Shown in pieces: positions 26,206 through 37,900 of a DNA stretch of 64,000 bases. The DNA lies in the NCBI GenBank assembly GCA_024362935.1, contig JANCRA010000014.1, positions 7,333,258-7,397,257 on the forward strand, read 5' to 3'. The translations under genes and the position numbers were made by a program. The notes under the pieces were generated by a model, which saw nothing but the letters and a program-made list of their open reading frames with translations, was not told the DNA's origin and ran no database searches. The first letter of the stretch is position 1. Each line of letters opens with the position of its first letter. This stretch comes from Setophaga petechia. Its lineage: Eukaryota > Chordata > Aves > Passeriformes > Parulidae.

Positions 26206-29200
26206 GAAACATATAATTAACCTTTTTGAGTTATAATTTCACAAATACATTTTCTTTGCTCTATCTTGTAGTTGTATTTTGTGTTTATGAATCCTATGTT
26301 AAGACAAAAGTGGTGATTTATGAGTGGGTCACTGCAGCCCTCAACCTGGGCCAGGAAATTTTATTAATAGGTCAGTAATTCTACAATTTTTGAATCTCTG
26401 ATAAAGACAAAAAAAGGAATAATGTGAAATACAAATGATGCCTGTATATGAAAATGTCACATGTTAAAATATGTAAGCTTTTTATAGAGCCTCAGTCTTG
26501 CTGATTTCAAACAAATTTTTCTTCTATGTATCGCTTTTAAGAGAGCTATCAGTTTAGCTATCAGACTCTAGGTTGATGCATTTTTGTACTTAGCTGTACT
26601 GTGTGATATTTTTCATTATTTTAGGAAGCCAACATGGGAAAAAAATACTGTTATAAAATATGTAATGGGGTTTGAAAGCTGGGAAGGAGAATATACTGCT
26701 GTACAGCTAATAAATAATAACGGATTAACACGTGTGCTCACTGGCTGCTTTCTTTGTGTACATCCACGGTGCGACCTGGCAGCCATCTCCAGATGGAAAA
26801 GCTGCTCTTCCCAGAAGGATGCTGTCAACAGGACTGGCTCCTTTCTCTCTGCTGATGTTCCTCTGCCCCATACCAAATGCAAGGTACCTGTCCATGACCT
26901 TAAATCAGAGTGTGCTGCTCTGTGTGTAGAGGAGGGAGGATGTAAAATGCAAATGTTGGTGTTGACAGCTTGAGCTTGGAGTAACATGGGAGTAGTTGTT
27001 ACTTCTGTTTGTTTGTTTTGGCTGTGATTTTAAATGGTTATAGCTGATGGTTTAGTTAACAGGAATATTGATTCCATTTCATTCTGAAAACATTGGTGGA
27101 GTTTCTGTGGTGTGTGTTTTTACTTACCTATGACAGCAGCTTAGGGTGCCAGCTGTGGGCAGTCACTGCAGGTTCAGGATAGCACCTCCTGCTGCTGGTA
27201 CAGGAGTCACTGCAAATGGTACTACTTTATTTTACACTGTTTTACAGGAGACTGTAACCAAACACAGGAATTGCTGGTTCTGGCTTTAAATAGGTGTTTG
27301 GTGACTCGTTATCCCTGGTCATCTATAACTTGCCAAGGAAAACCTGTCTGGAGGTGGAAGCTCGGAGTCCTGAGCAGGCTGGAGCTTTGTTGCAGCAGGT
27401 GGGAGAGGTGGTGTAAGGGCTGCTTCTGTGAGAAGTCAGGTCTGGCTGAGAAATGGGTAAATCCTCAAGTGGTTTCCCAGCTGGGCCAGGGGCTTGTGTG
27501 CTCAGAAGCCAAAGATGTTTTAGTCTGAGGCAGTACTGAGGTGGTTTTACATAAGCCTGGAGCTAGGGAGGCTTTGTGGTGAGTGGGAAAACCAAAGGTG
27601 TCCTTAGGATCTGTAAGGAGAAATTCCATCATATCTTAAACCCTGTGGCTCAACCCAGTGCTGACAAGTGGGGTGTGAAGGATGGTGCAGTGGCTTTGTT
27701 TTAGGTGGTGGCCCCAGGAGGTGCCACATGTGCTCCAGCAGACCTCCCTTGGTCTGTGTGAGTGTTCATGTGCAGCAGCTCATGCTGTTGTACCCAGACC
27801 TGCGTGACGCCAAACCAGGTCCTGCAGCTGTCCTGGAATTCTGAATGGCTGGGGGAGGTGACTGTGTGTGAACAGTTTAATGGGAGGCTGAAAGGTGAGA
27901 GCTGTGTTTGTGCAAAGACCACAGGTGTGGCTGGTGCTGAGTGGCCTTTGTAGTGTTCATCTGAGGAAACACCACTCCATGAAGGGTTATGAGCTGTGAC
28001 CTTGTGCTGGCCTCATGCTCCATCCTTTAAGCCCTTCATGTGCCCATCCCTGAGGTGGCACTGCCTTGGCCAGTCAGGGCCCAGGTGAGCAGCACCATGC
28101 CAGGAGTCCATGACTGACAGCTCAGCCAGGGTATGGGTGGTCTGGGCATGAGCAGGGTGTGGCCTCACCTTTAGCCAGGCCCAGCCAGCCCCTCCTGCCA
28201 GACACAGGTACTGGCAATGCAAGAGGTTGTGAGATGTGAGCATCCAGTCTCTGACCGGTGCCTGCCGCAGGTACATTACCCTGTGCACTGCAATTGCCTC
28301 TTCCAGTGCCAGTGTCCCTGGAGCTGGAGGCTCAACTGCTCTGAAGCCTCAGCTCAAGCACAGGGCAGCTTTTCACTGGGGCTGGGGTGCCCATTCCTAT
28401 GGGAGGGTCCAGATCAGAAAGGTGTAGGAGCAGCAATGTTGGGGCCTTGCCATGATTGTCTTGGCAAGCCTTTGCCAGCACCAGTGTCCCTGGAGCTCAG
28501 GGTTCTTTGGCTCCCTCAACCCTAACCCTAAGTGGAACCCTAGTCCTTAACCCAGATCTGAGGAGCAATTTCTGAGCAACTTTTTCGTTGTACTCTGATT
28601 CTAGAACTTTCTTCACAGACCCCAGGAGAGGTTTAGTGAGGATGGAAGCTGTCACCGTGGTGCCATCCTCCTTTTTTCCCCAGCTTAGCGTGTTACCTTG
28701 CGATCTGCTCAGTTGACCTGGTTTCTCTGTGCTTGCTCAGTCAATGGTTCTGTTATGCAGACTGGGTTTTATTTGATTTGAGCTGAGGCTCCTGCCTTGG
28801 GCAGGGATCTCTGCTTGTGCCTCTTGCAGGCTTCTGGTTCACCCTCAGAGGAGCTGTTCTGGAGAGATGCAGATCAATATCCCAGCCTGCTGCCAAGGAC
28901 ACACATTCAGGGCAGCATCCAAAGCCTGAATGTGGACAGAGCAATTCTGCTCAACCCAAGAGCTGTTATCAGTGCTGGAAAAGCTGGGCCTTGGGCTCTG
29001 AGTGGGAAGCCAGGGCTGGGATGGATCCAAGGAGCATTGCTGGCTCTGCCAGTGGCTTGGCCTGGCTGCTGTCCCTGGTGCTTGGGCTGCTGTTCTCTGT
29101 GCTGGACCAGAGGAGATGTGCTGTTCTGGACATCCTGGTGTGCCTGGGCTTGCACAGAGGCAGGAACACCTGTGCTCATGGATGTCTGCCCCACTCCTGG

Positions 29201-30430
29201 AGTACATGTCCTGCTGTGCTGCTGCTCAGAATGTTCTAGTATGTGGGAAACCATTATTTTGGGGAATGGGCTTTGGATGCAGCTTGCCTGGAGCTCCTCT
29301 CTGCTTCTAGTCTTCTATAGAAGCCATTCTGATGCATGAAAGGGGACAGCTGCTCCCTCTGTGCCCTGAATATCCTTGCATGCCAGAGGTGGGAGATGGT
29401 GCCCTTTTAGAAGTTCAGATACCAATATCTTGGCCTTCTCTATCCTGGAAAAAACATGGATCCAGCCGGGACTGCTGCTGGTGGCTGCTGACTGCACTGT
29501 GCCCCTCATCCTGCTGGTTCTCATCCCTCTGCTGATGTAGCTCAGGAGGCTTGAGGAGGTGCCTCAGCAGAGGTTGGTCTTTGCCCTGTGTTCTCCCCAG
29601 TCAACCCCTTGAAAAGAGCCTGTGCTGTGGTTGGGCTCTGTGGAGATGCCAGCCCTGCAGGGAGATGCTTCCTGCCTTCACCCTCCCACAGAAGGTGGTT
29701 TCAGAAGCACTGAGTGGATGTAGCAAGAGGGCAAACTCACCCATCTCTTCCAGGGACCACCTTCTCCCATGTCATTCAACCTCTGGGAAAGCTTGGTGAG
29801 CTCCTGGTTGGCAGATTTCAGCCTGGAGCTGGGAAGTTTGTCAGAAAGGGGCAATTTAGGGCAAGAAGGCAACTGTCTAGTGGGTGCTGGTCACAGGGAC
29901 TCAGGCTGCTGGCTGAGAGCAGCTCTGCCTCTCCCTCAGCCCCTTTCCTGAGTTTCTAATGGGGCCAAGTTGAGCCAACAGTGGGAAATCCTGAGTCCAG
30001 GGAAGCTCTGCAGCATGTCACAGGACACAGGAGCACTTCCTGTGTGGTCCAAAACCTTCCTGGATGAGTGGAATGGTTGCTGTGCTCAGTCCTGTTGCTC
30101 CAAGGAGGTCACTTGGCTTCTGCCTCTCACCCTTGCTTTGGGACACCAGTTTTGTCACTTTGACAGAAGACCTGGGGCATTCCTCTTCTGGAAAAGCCCT
30201 TCCTTCAGCATCCTGCCATGGGTACCAGCATCCATCCTCCAGAGAGCAGCCTGCAGTCGGCACCTTCACCCATCTCCAGTGCAAGGTGATGGAGCTGGGC
30301 TGGCTGCCCAGTGCTGGGAAGGATAGACTTGCCCTTACCCCACACACCGGCCATCTTCAGGCAGAAATATGTGCCCGTGAAGCACCTCAGGAGATAGCGA
30401 GAGGTCATGGATCCTCCACCCTGGAAGGCT
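26206..30430. other. Intergenic DNA between CTCF and CARMIL2
   Basis: No gene could be supported. The left part is AT-rich; from about 27.3 kb the GC content rises towards the CARMIL2 CpG region. Open frames in the GC-rich part overlap on both strands with no recognisable homology or splice-consistent pattern. A short telomere-type repeat lies at 28,518-28,531. Otherwise I see nothing. Confidence 0.6.
28518..28531. repeat. Short interstitial telomere-type repeat
   Basis: The plus strand reads AACCCTAACCCTAA, two and a third units of the vertebrate telomere C-strand repeat, followed by a looser aaccctag and ttaaccc. It is far too short to be a telomere fusion relic on its own. Confidence 0.6.
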
Positions 30431-30755
30431 GGAGCTGTGGGGAGATGCTCCTGCTCCGTTCTGGGAGGGGTATCCTCCACACGGCAGGAGAAGGGTGGAA
30501 GCTGGGTAGTGCCGCCCTCTCCTCCCGGCGGGGCCGGTGGGCCGTGGGCACCGTCGCTTTCATTTCTCTTCTCCTGCTCAGGCGGTAAATCTCGCCTGAC
30601 GGGGCAGGAAGAGGCACCGGGAGGGGGAGGAGGCTCGGAGGCGGCGGCGCTGCCGGTCGGTAACCTCAGCGCTTCCTCCCGGCAGGGTGCCTTTCCCGCG
30701 GCCCCGAGGATGCTGCCCTGACACCGCATCCCGGCAGGTGACCCAGGCGCCAGGC
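30430..30755 (+). promoter_or_regulatory. CARMIL2: CpG-rich CARMIL2 promoter and 5'UTR region
   Basis: GC-rich DNA dense in CpG (ctcccggcggggccgg, ggaggcggcggcgctgccgg, cccgcggccccgag) directly precedes the CARMIL2 start codon at 30,756. A pyrimidine-rich tract ending in cccggcag at about 30,685 may be a splice acceptor inside the 5'UTR. No TATA box is seen. The transcription start cannot be placed exactly. Confidence 0.6.
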
Positions 30756-33700
30756 ATGGCTGTGTCCCCCGGAGGGATCCTCGCCGAGCTGCAAGGTAAG
30801 CATCGCCCGCCGCCGCTGCTGCCGGGGCACCGCTGCCACATGGGGCTGCCCCTGCCGGGCCTGCTTGGCCCCCATTTGCCTCGCTGGGCTCGGCAGAGTC
30901 ACTTTTGGGTCCCTCAGCTGAGGTTCAGGGGGGCCCATGCAGTGTCTGGGGATTCCTCTTGTCTGCAAAACTCATTTGCCAGAGGATGGACCCTGGACCA
31001 AGAGCATCCCCAGATAACCTGGCTCCTCAAGGATGGGATTCTGCACAGCTCAAGCTGCTGGGTTTGTGGGTGCAGCTTGGTGCTGCTCAGCCCCATGGGC
31101 CTGGGCTCCTCTGGCCAGCTGGGGTCCCCAGGAGCTCCCCAGGAAGGCACAGCCTGCAGCTCAGCATGGAGGGTGTGAATACCACTGCTCACAGCCTTCT
31201 CTTGGCTGATTGGAACTGCAAAAGGCCACAGAGATCTCAGGCTCCTTCAGCGCCATCAGCCCCACCAGGGCTGGCAGTGAGGTGGGGAGGAGCTGGGTCA
31301 CCGAGTCCCCACAGCCCCAGGCCCGGCTGTACCAGGGTGGGTCCCTGGGGAGGTGTGGCTCAAACCACTGGCCCATGGGGATTGGTGTCTCTGTGACAGC
31401 CTGGTGTGCTCTGCACAGTGATGGACAGCTGTGGCTTTAGTCCTGTTTCTCCCATGAGAGCCAGGAATCAGGAGGGCACAGAGAGGGTGCTCAGGGCAGG
31501 AACCATGCTCACACTGGCCCACTGATGGTGGCAGTGACCAGTCTGTGACCTTGGGGATGCTGGCACATGTGACCACCCTGGTTGCCCTGTGGAGGGGAAG
31601 GACTTGAGTGACCAGCTGCTCCCTGGTGGTAAATTTGGAAAGGAAGGAAGAGAAATCAGGACCCTCTTATCACTCAGTGCCAGCTGCCAGTGGGTGAGGC
31701 AGGGCAGGCAGTGTGAACCAGCAACCCCAAACCCTGTGCTTGGTTGAGGCTGTGGCAGAAGATGGGGAGGTGGGTGTGCCACCTGAGCAACAGAGACCCA
31801 CAGGTGGTGAGTGTGAGGCTTGTCTGAGAGCAGCCAGGGTCTGACTGTCAGATGTGGAGGGAGAGGAGATGATTCAGGTGGGGACAGTGTCCTCAAGAGC
31901 AACAGGGCACATGGGAGAGGACAAGGTGTCTTCAGCCACCTAATTTCATGTGGACATTGGTCTTTTCAGAGGGCATCACCGCCTTCCTGGGGACAAAGAA
32001 GGTGCACCTGGTACTGAGTATCCAGCTGCAGGTGAAATCCAAGTATGATGACTTTATCTTGGTATGTGCAGAGTCTGGCCTGGTTCCTGCTTTCCTGGTT
32101 TCCCCAGGAAGGTGTTTTATGGTTGCAGTGAGGGACAGGGGTGGCTTCCATGTCACCATGGTCCCTTGTCACACCTTGCCTAGGTCCTGACACCCTGGCG
32201 AGCCTATGTGCTGCCTGTGATGCTGCCAGTGAGGGTGAGTGTGGGGAGCCTGGTACAGCCCTGGGGTTCCTGGGGGGGCCTGGGGCACTGGAGGGAGTGA
32301 CCCCTGAGTCACCTGGGCCACTGGCTCTGGGAATCTCTCAAGAGCAGGATGAGGAGAGAGATGGGGGAAGGGGAGAGGGTCTCGTCTGGGGGCTGGTGAA
32401 GGGTGGGGCCAAGGCCAAGCACTGCTTGAGGCATGGGAAGTGTGGGAGATGGGGGGAACCCTTGGGTTTCCTTTCTCCATCAGCACTGGGGTTGATCCAG
32501 CTTCTCTCACCCACAGGTTCACAGCAGCTTCAGCTTCCTGGAGGTGAGGGAGATGACAGTCCAAGAGCCCAGTGTGGTGAGTGGGACAAACCCAACCTGG
32601 GCATTACCCCCCTCTCTGCCCACTCCCCCATGGCAAACCCTGGTCCTGAGCCCCCCACAGGATCTGGGGGTGTTCTGGTCCCCCACTGAGGGTCACCAGT
32701 GTTGATCTCAGCAGGGTATTGCCCTGGAGCTGGGGGTGCAGGGGGGCACCCAGGGGTGCTGGGTGGGTGCCTGCACTCCTTCCCCTCTGCCATCCACGGA
32801 CACTGCCTGGCCATGGCACCTCCTGCTCAGCAGGGACAAGGTGACAAACGGCTGCAGGCTTACCAAGGTGAAGACAAATTTAGCAGGAGGGTGTTTTAAA
32901 CCCCGTTAATCCTCTTAGAGAGGGGCGGGCACATAGGGCAGATGTGGCAGTGGAAACCATGGAAGAGAGGACTTGGATATCAAGGCTTGGATGTGTTGGC
33001 CATAACAGGGCTGTGGTCCTGGTTAACCTTCTGTCTGCTCCTTTCTAACATCCTGTCTGGCTTTTTCTTGGTGAAGCATCATCAGCAACCATGGCCTCAG
33101 CCTCCACACAGGGTTTCTGCTGCTCAGCAGGCTGAGCTCCAGGAGAGAGCTGCAGGAGCTGGGCACAGACAGAGGGGTGCAGGGAGTCGATTCCTCAGGG
33201 TGGAGGGGGCTGAGACGTCTGACTGGGACATGGAAAGCCCAGGGATTGTTAAAGTGCAGGCAGTCCCACGCTCTCCTGCCTCCACAGCCCCGGGCACTGG
33301 CGGAAGCTCCGTCCTGCACGATGCCAGCAGATAATTGTCATCCTGCTCCCACGCCTCAATCAGCGTGTAATTAAATCAGGGAGCATGTTGCCATGGGATT
33401 TTTTTTTTTTCCTGGTAGGAACCATAAGCTGAAAAAGCCCAAAACCTCGATTAAATAAATTCAGGGAGGAAACCTCCATGCTCCAGCTGCTGCAGGCAGA
33501 GACAAGGCTGTTCTCACCTCACTGCATCAGGCTGCCTCTGCATCAGCTTAATGTGAATTTTCAGGAGGTTTATGCCTTATTCTGGCACACCAATGTATTT
33601 TATCCTGTATTTCTGGTGCTCACAGCATTGTCTGTGCTTGTGGCTGGGTTGGCAGTGAGGAGCTGATGGCTGTCACCATTGTGTCTGGGGGCTTGGGGAC

Positions 33701-34992
33701 GCTGTGTGCTGCCAGCTCGCTCAGGAATCTCTCATCCTTTGGACCCTGCAGGTTGTCATAGAAACAGATGCAGCGGCTTATGCCTTCCGGTTCATGTCCT
33801 TGGATGATTTGGAGCAAGTTGTTTTCCATGTCACCATGTCACTTAAGAAGGTCTTTCCAGACTCATCCCTTGGGTAAGGGTCTTCTGCTCCTGAGGGGTG
33901 CTTGTGTAGGAACCAGAGCAACCACTTTGCCCAGAAAAGCCCCCGACTGCAGAATCCTGGAATGGTTTGGGTTGGAATGAATCTTAAAGATCATCTAGTT
34001 CCAACCCACCTGCCATGAACCAGGACACCTGCAGCTAGAAAATCCCAAATAGGATGGTTCTACAACAGCGCTTTTAGCAGGAGAAAAACACATGGATGGA
34101 GGCGAGACCCTGTTCCCTGACTGAGTATTTCTGGCCACCCTACACACAGGGCTGTAGCTAAGCATAGAGTGGGGGGGATGCTCTTCTCCTGGCCCACCCT
34201 GACACCCCTCTGCTCCCTCCCCAGGACACTGCTCAAGAACTCCCCCCCCAGCCTGTATGAGAGGATCCAGCAGATGACAGACTCACTGGAGGAAGTGCTG
34301 CAGAGCAACCCTGGGCCATGTGGTAAGTCCTGCCATAACCTCCCTCAGGCAGGACCAGGAGGGTTGGAGCACACTGAGAACCATTCCAGCCCTGCATCCA
34401 CCAATAGCAGCTCTGCTGACAGCCCTCACCTCTGCTGGCAGGGCACCTGTGGTGGCTTTGGTCAGATGGAGCCCTGCTGCTGGGGTTTGCTGCCCACCAG
34501 GCCACCCCATCCCATGGGGCAGGAGCAGGTTTGAGGGGATGTAGCTCCCCAGGAGGAAGCAGGACAGCAGGCAATATTGCTCAGAATCTACCTGCAAGGA
34601 CCTGTAGCTGTGCACGCTTCTACCCACCTCACATGGCACCACTGCAGAGCCAGGAGCTTTTCCTGTAGGCTGCTCTGGAGCAGGATCCCTGCATTACCCC
34701 CAGGGCAATGTGCCTTGCCTGGTACCCACATGGAGCAAACAAAGCAAGCCACAGCCCCCGCTGGGGCTGACTGTAGATCTCTCTCCCCTTTGGGCAGGGA
34801 AGGAGGAGCCCTCAGCATCACTTGAGTCCCTGTCATCCCTCTCCTGTTTCCCACTCCCCACAAAGTTCTCCTCCATGTTCCTTTGGGAATGTCTGCCCCC
34901 CAGACTGCCTTCTCCTTGCAGGGGGCTTTTCAGAGACCTACGCTGCTCTGTGTGACTACAACGGCTTTGCCTTCCGCGAGGAGATCCAGTGG
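30756..34992 (+). other. CARMIL2: CARMIL2 coding exons 1-7: PH-like domain
   Basis: Segments: 30756-30795, 31970-32061, 32184-32234, 32517-32576, 33752-33873, 34225-34322, 34922-34992. They encode residues 1-178. Recognisable matches to CARMIL proteins are [23 protein letters not shown] (human TFSYLEVQAM), [11 protein letters not shown] (human IKKVFPRSTLG) and the strongly conserved [20 protein letters not shown]. This part forms the PH-like fold that contacts membrane. The 33,752 exon joins directly to the 32,517 exon and completes the fold without a missing piece. Confidence 0.92.
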
Positions 34993-37900
34993 GTAAGCTG
35001 GTCCCTCCCGAGGATGCAGCAGGGGCAGGGTGTCACTTGGGGACAGGATGCCTGTGGCTGCCTCATGGAGCTGCTGGGGCTGGGAGCTGCAGCTTTGAGT
35101 GCCCCCTGCTCCTGGGTGGGCTGGAATCAAAGCGCAGGTGGGAGCGGCATGCCTTGGACCAGGTTGTTTCCCAGACTGTGACCCAGGGGGAGGCCCTGGA
35201 AATCTGGGACCTTGCTGAGTGTCCCAGGAGAGGAGAATCCTGCTGGGACCCAGCCATAGCAGGACTCCCCGTCCCCCTTTCCTCTGGACACTGATCCCTC
35301 CCCACACCCTCACTCCCACCAGCCTGGGGTGTGTTGCCTTCTGACCATTCCCTGCAGAAAATGTCCAAGGCTCACCAATCTGTCCCTCCAAGCTGGGCCA
35401 TGTCCCCTGCCAGCCATCAGGGAAGCTTTTGGGCTTTGGGGTTAGGCAAGGGACTCCCCAAGGGCTCAGCTCCCTGCAGCAGCACCAGGGACCTGAGCCC
35501 TCCCCAGGACCCAGTGCTGAGCCTGATCCACGTGTGCATCCTTCTGGGAAGGATGTGGACAACATTTACCACAGCCAGGACTGCCGGGAGTTCAACCTGC
35601 TGGACTTCAGCCACCTGGAGAGCCGGTGAGCCCCCAGCCCTGCTGCCTGCAGTGTCCCAGCACCCATCCTCACTCTCCCTGTCCCTGTTGGGGGGCCCAG
35701 CACGCTCTCCTGCCCACGTTAGAAGCTTTTATAGGTTACATGCTCCAGGAATGCCACATCTGCAGCCTGACACTCCTCCTCACCAAACACCCTGAGCCCC
35801 ATCCCATGGGGCAGCAGCTGAGGGTCCAGGCAGCCTCTCTGTTAATTTTTAACTCTTCGATCAGCCTGGGAGCTGTTTATAGGGCTGAAAACCCAATGTC
35901 ACAGTGGCTTCTTGCAGCTCGTGGCTGTCAGGTGTTTCCCTATGCAAAGCAGCTGGTGCAGCTTGCCACCCTGAAACTTGCACTGCTCCCCACCAGCCCC
36001 CCCAGATATCTGTTATAAGCCTGTTATCACCTGATTATAACCTGACAGGGGGCTGTGAGCTCCAGCTGTGCCTGGAGTTCTCCCTGTGGGGCTCAGTCAC
36101 GTCTCCATCCCAAGAAAGGCAGAGCAAGGGCTCAGCTCTCAGGGGAGGCAGCTGCCAGGCTGGGCCACAGCAAGTCAAAGTTCTGGGCTGAATGTTTTGG
36201 GGAACAGAAGATCTGTGTTCAGCTGGTGAAAAAGGAGACCGTTTTAGAGATTTCTTTGGATGAGGAAGTAAAAAAGAAACTTGTTTCCACTCAACCAAAA
36301 CCTGTGGTGTTGCTCACATGAGAGCTCAGAGTTAAAAAGAATTTAAAACCCTGAGGTTTAGATAGAAGCATGCAAATATTTAGATTCATTTGATTTTCCC
36401 CAAGGGAATAATCTGGGGAAGATGATCTGTACTTGTGGGTTGCTTTTAAGCCCACAATCCCCAGTCCTGTTCTGTTGAATGTTGTGTGGGAGCACACTGA
36501 GGTTGGGTGTCTTGGAGCATCCCAGGGTTGGGTCAGCTGGAGCACCTCAGGTTTGGATGGGATGGGTGTGTTCTGGCATCCTGGGTGTCTTGGGGCACCC
36601 TGGGGCTGGATGTCTTGGGACAAGCCCCAGTTGGGTGTTTTTTGTCACTCATTTGGGATTAGCCTGGCCCTTGACTCCTTCCTCGCTGTCACCCTGCAGG
36701 GATGTGGCGCTGAGTGTTGCTGCCTTGTCCTTCAACCTGTGGTTCACCAAGCTCTCCTGCAAGGATTTCAGGCTGGTGAGTGCTGCTGCTGTGGCTCTGG
36801 GTGCACCAGAGGTGGCCAGGTTCCCAGAAAGGCTTTCCTCTTCCCTGCCAGAATCAGGAGATCTCAGAGCAGCTGCTCTACATGCTCAGCAAGTCAGTGA
36901 CACTGGAGGAGCTGGTGCTGGAGAACAGTGGCTTGAAAGGGTAGGTGAAGGTGCTGCAAGGCAATGATGAGCAGGATCTTGGCAGCCTGGTGCTTCTTCC
37001 CTCAGTACATGGAGCAGGGAGGTCCATGCATGGACCCTTGTGCCAGGGGCTGGTGGCTCCATCCCCTGCACGCTGGGAAGCTCACTGGGAGCAGAGACTC
37101 CCATAGCCTGGAAGTGAATACCACCCACCCCTGGAGATGCTCTGCTTCCTTCTGGCTGCTCAGATGAGCCAGGTCTGCCACACAGGCAGGAGCTGCTGGC
37201 ATGTGCCTGTAAGACTACAGAGCTGGTGGCTATCCTTCCTGGAGGTGTCCAAGCATTGCTCAGATGAGTGACCCATCTCCCCACAGTGACTTTGTGCAGA
37301 GGATGGCCCAGGTGCTCAGCAGCCACCCCAACTCTGTCCTGCACACCATCAACCTCTCTGGCAACCAGCTGGAAGACAGAGGTACTCAAATTCTGGGCTG
37401 AGATGAATTTACACCCACAAAAACTGATGTTCAACTCCAGATCCCACCAGCAGCTGCCTCCTGTCCTGGAGGCTGCAGCTCAGGGTGGGATGGGCACCCA
37501 GCTGTGCTGGCACAGCCGTTCAGAGCTCCCTGCTCCCATCAGGGGTCTCTGCCTTCAGCCGGCACATGGAGAAGAGTCCCAAGGGTCTGCAGAGCCTCAG
37601 CTTGGCCAGGACAATGTTCACAGCCAAAGGTAGAGCCCAGATGCTCTTGCCCCACTCCACAGGAGTGATGGAGGGGCTGCAGGCACACCCTGGAGAGGGC
37701 ACCTTCATGGATGCAATGTCCTGCTGCCCCAGCTGGAGGGAAGTTCCCTTGCTCTGCTCCCTGGCTCTCCCAGTGCAGGGAGCCTGTAGCCATGCACCTC
37801 ACTCTCTCCAAGCAGGGATGAGCACGTTGTGCAAGGCCCTCACAGATAACAAAGCCACTGGATTCTCCCTCCGGCACCTGGACCTCTCTGGAAACCCCGG

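Noticed and set aside
28797..30721. Many overlapping open frames of 60-180 codons in the GC-rich DNA before CARMIL2
   Set aside because: They occur on both strands with no recognised homology or consistent exon borders; GC-rich DNA has few stop codons by chance.
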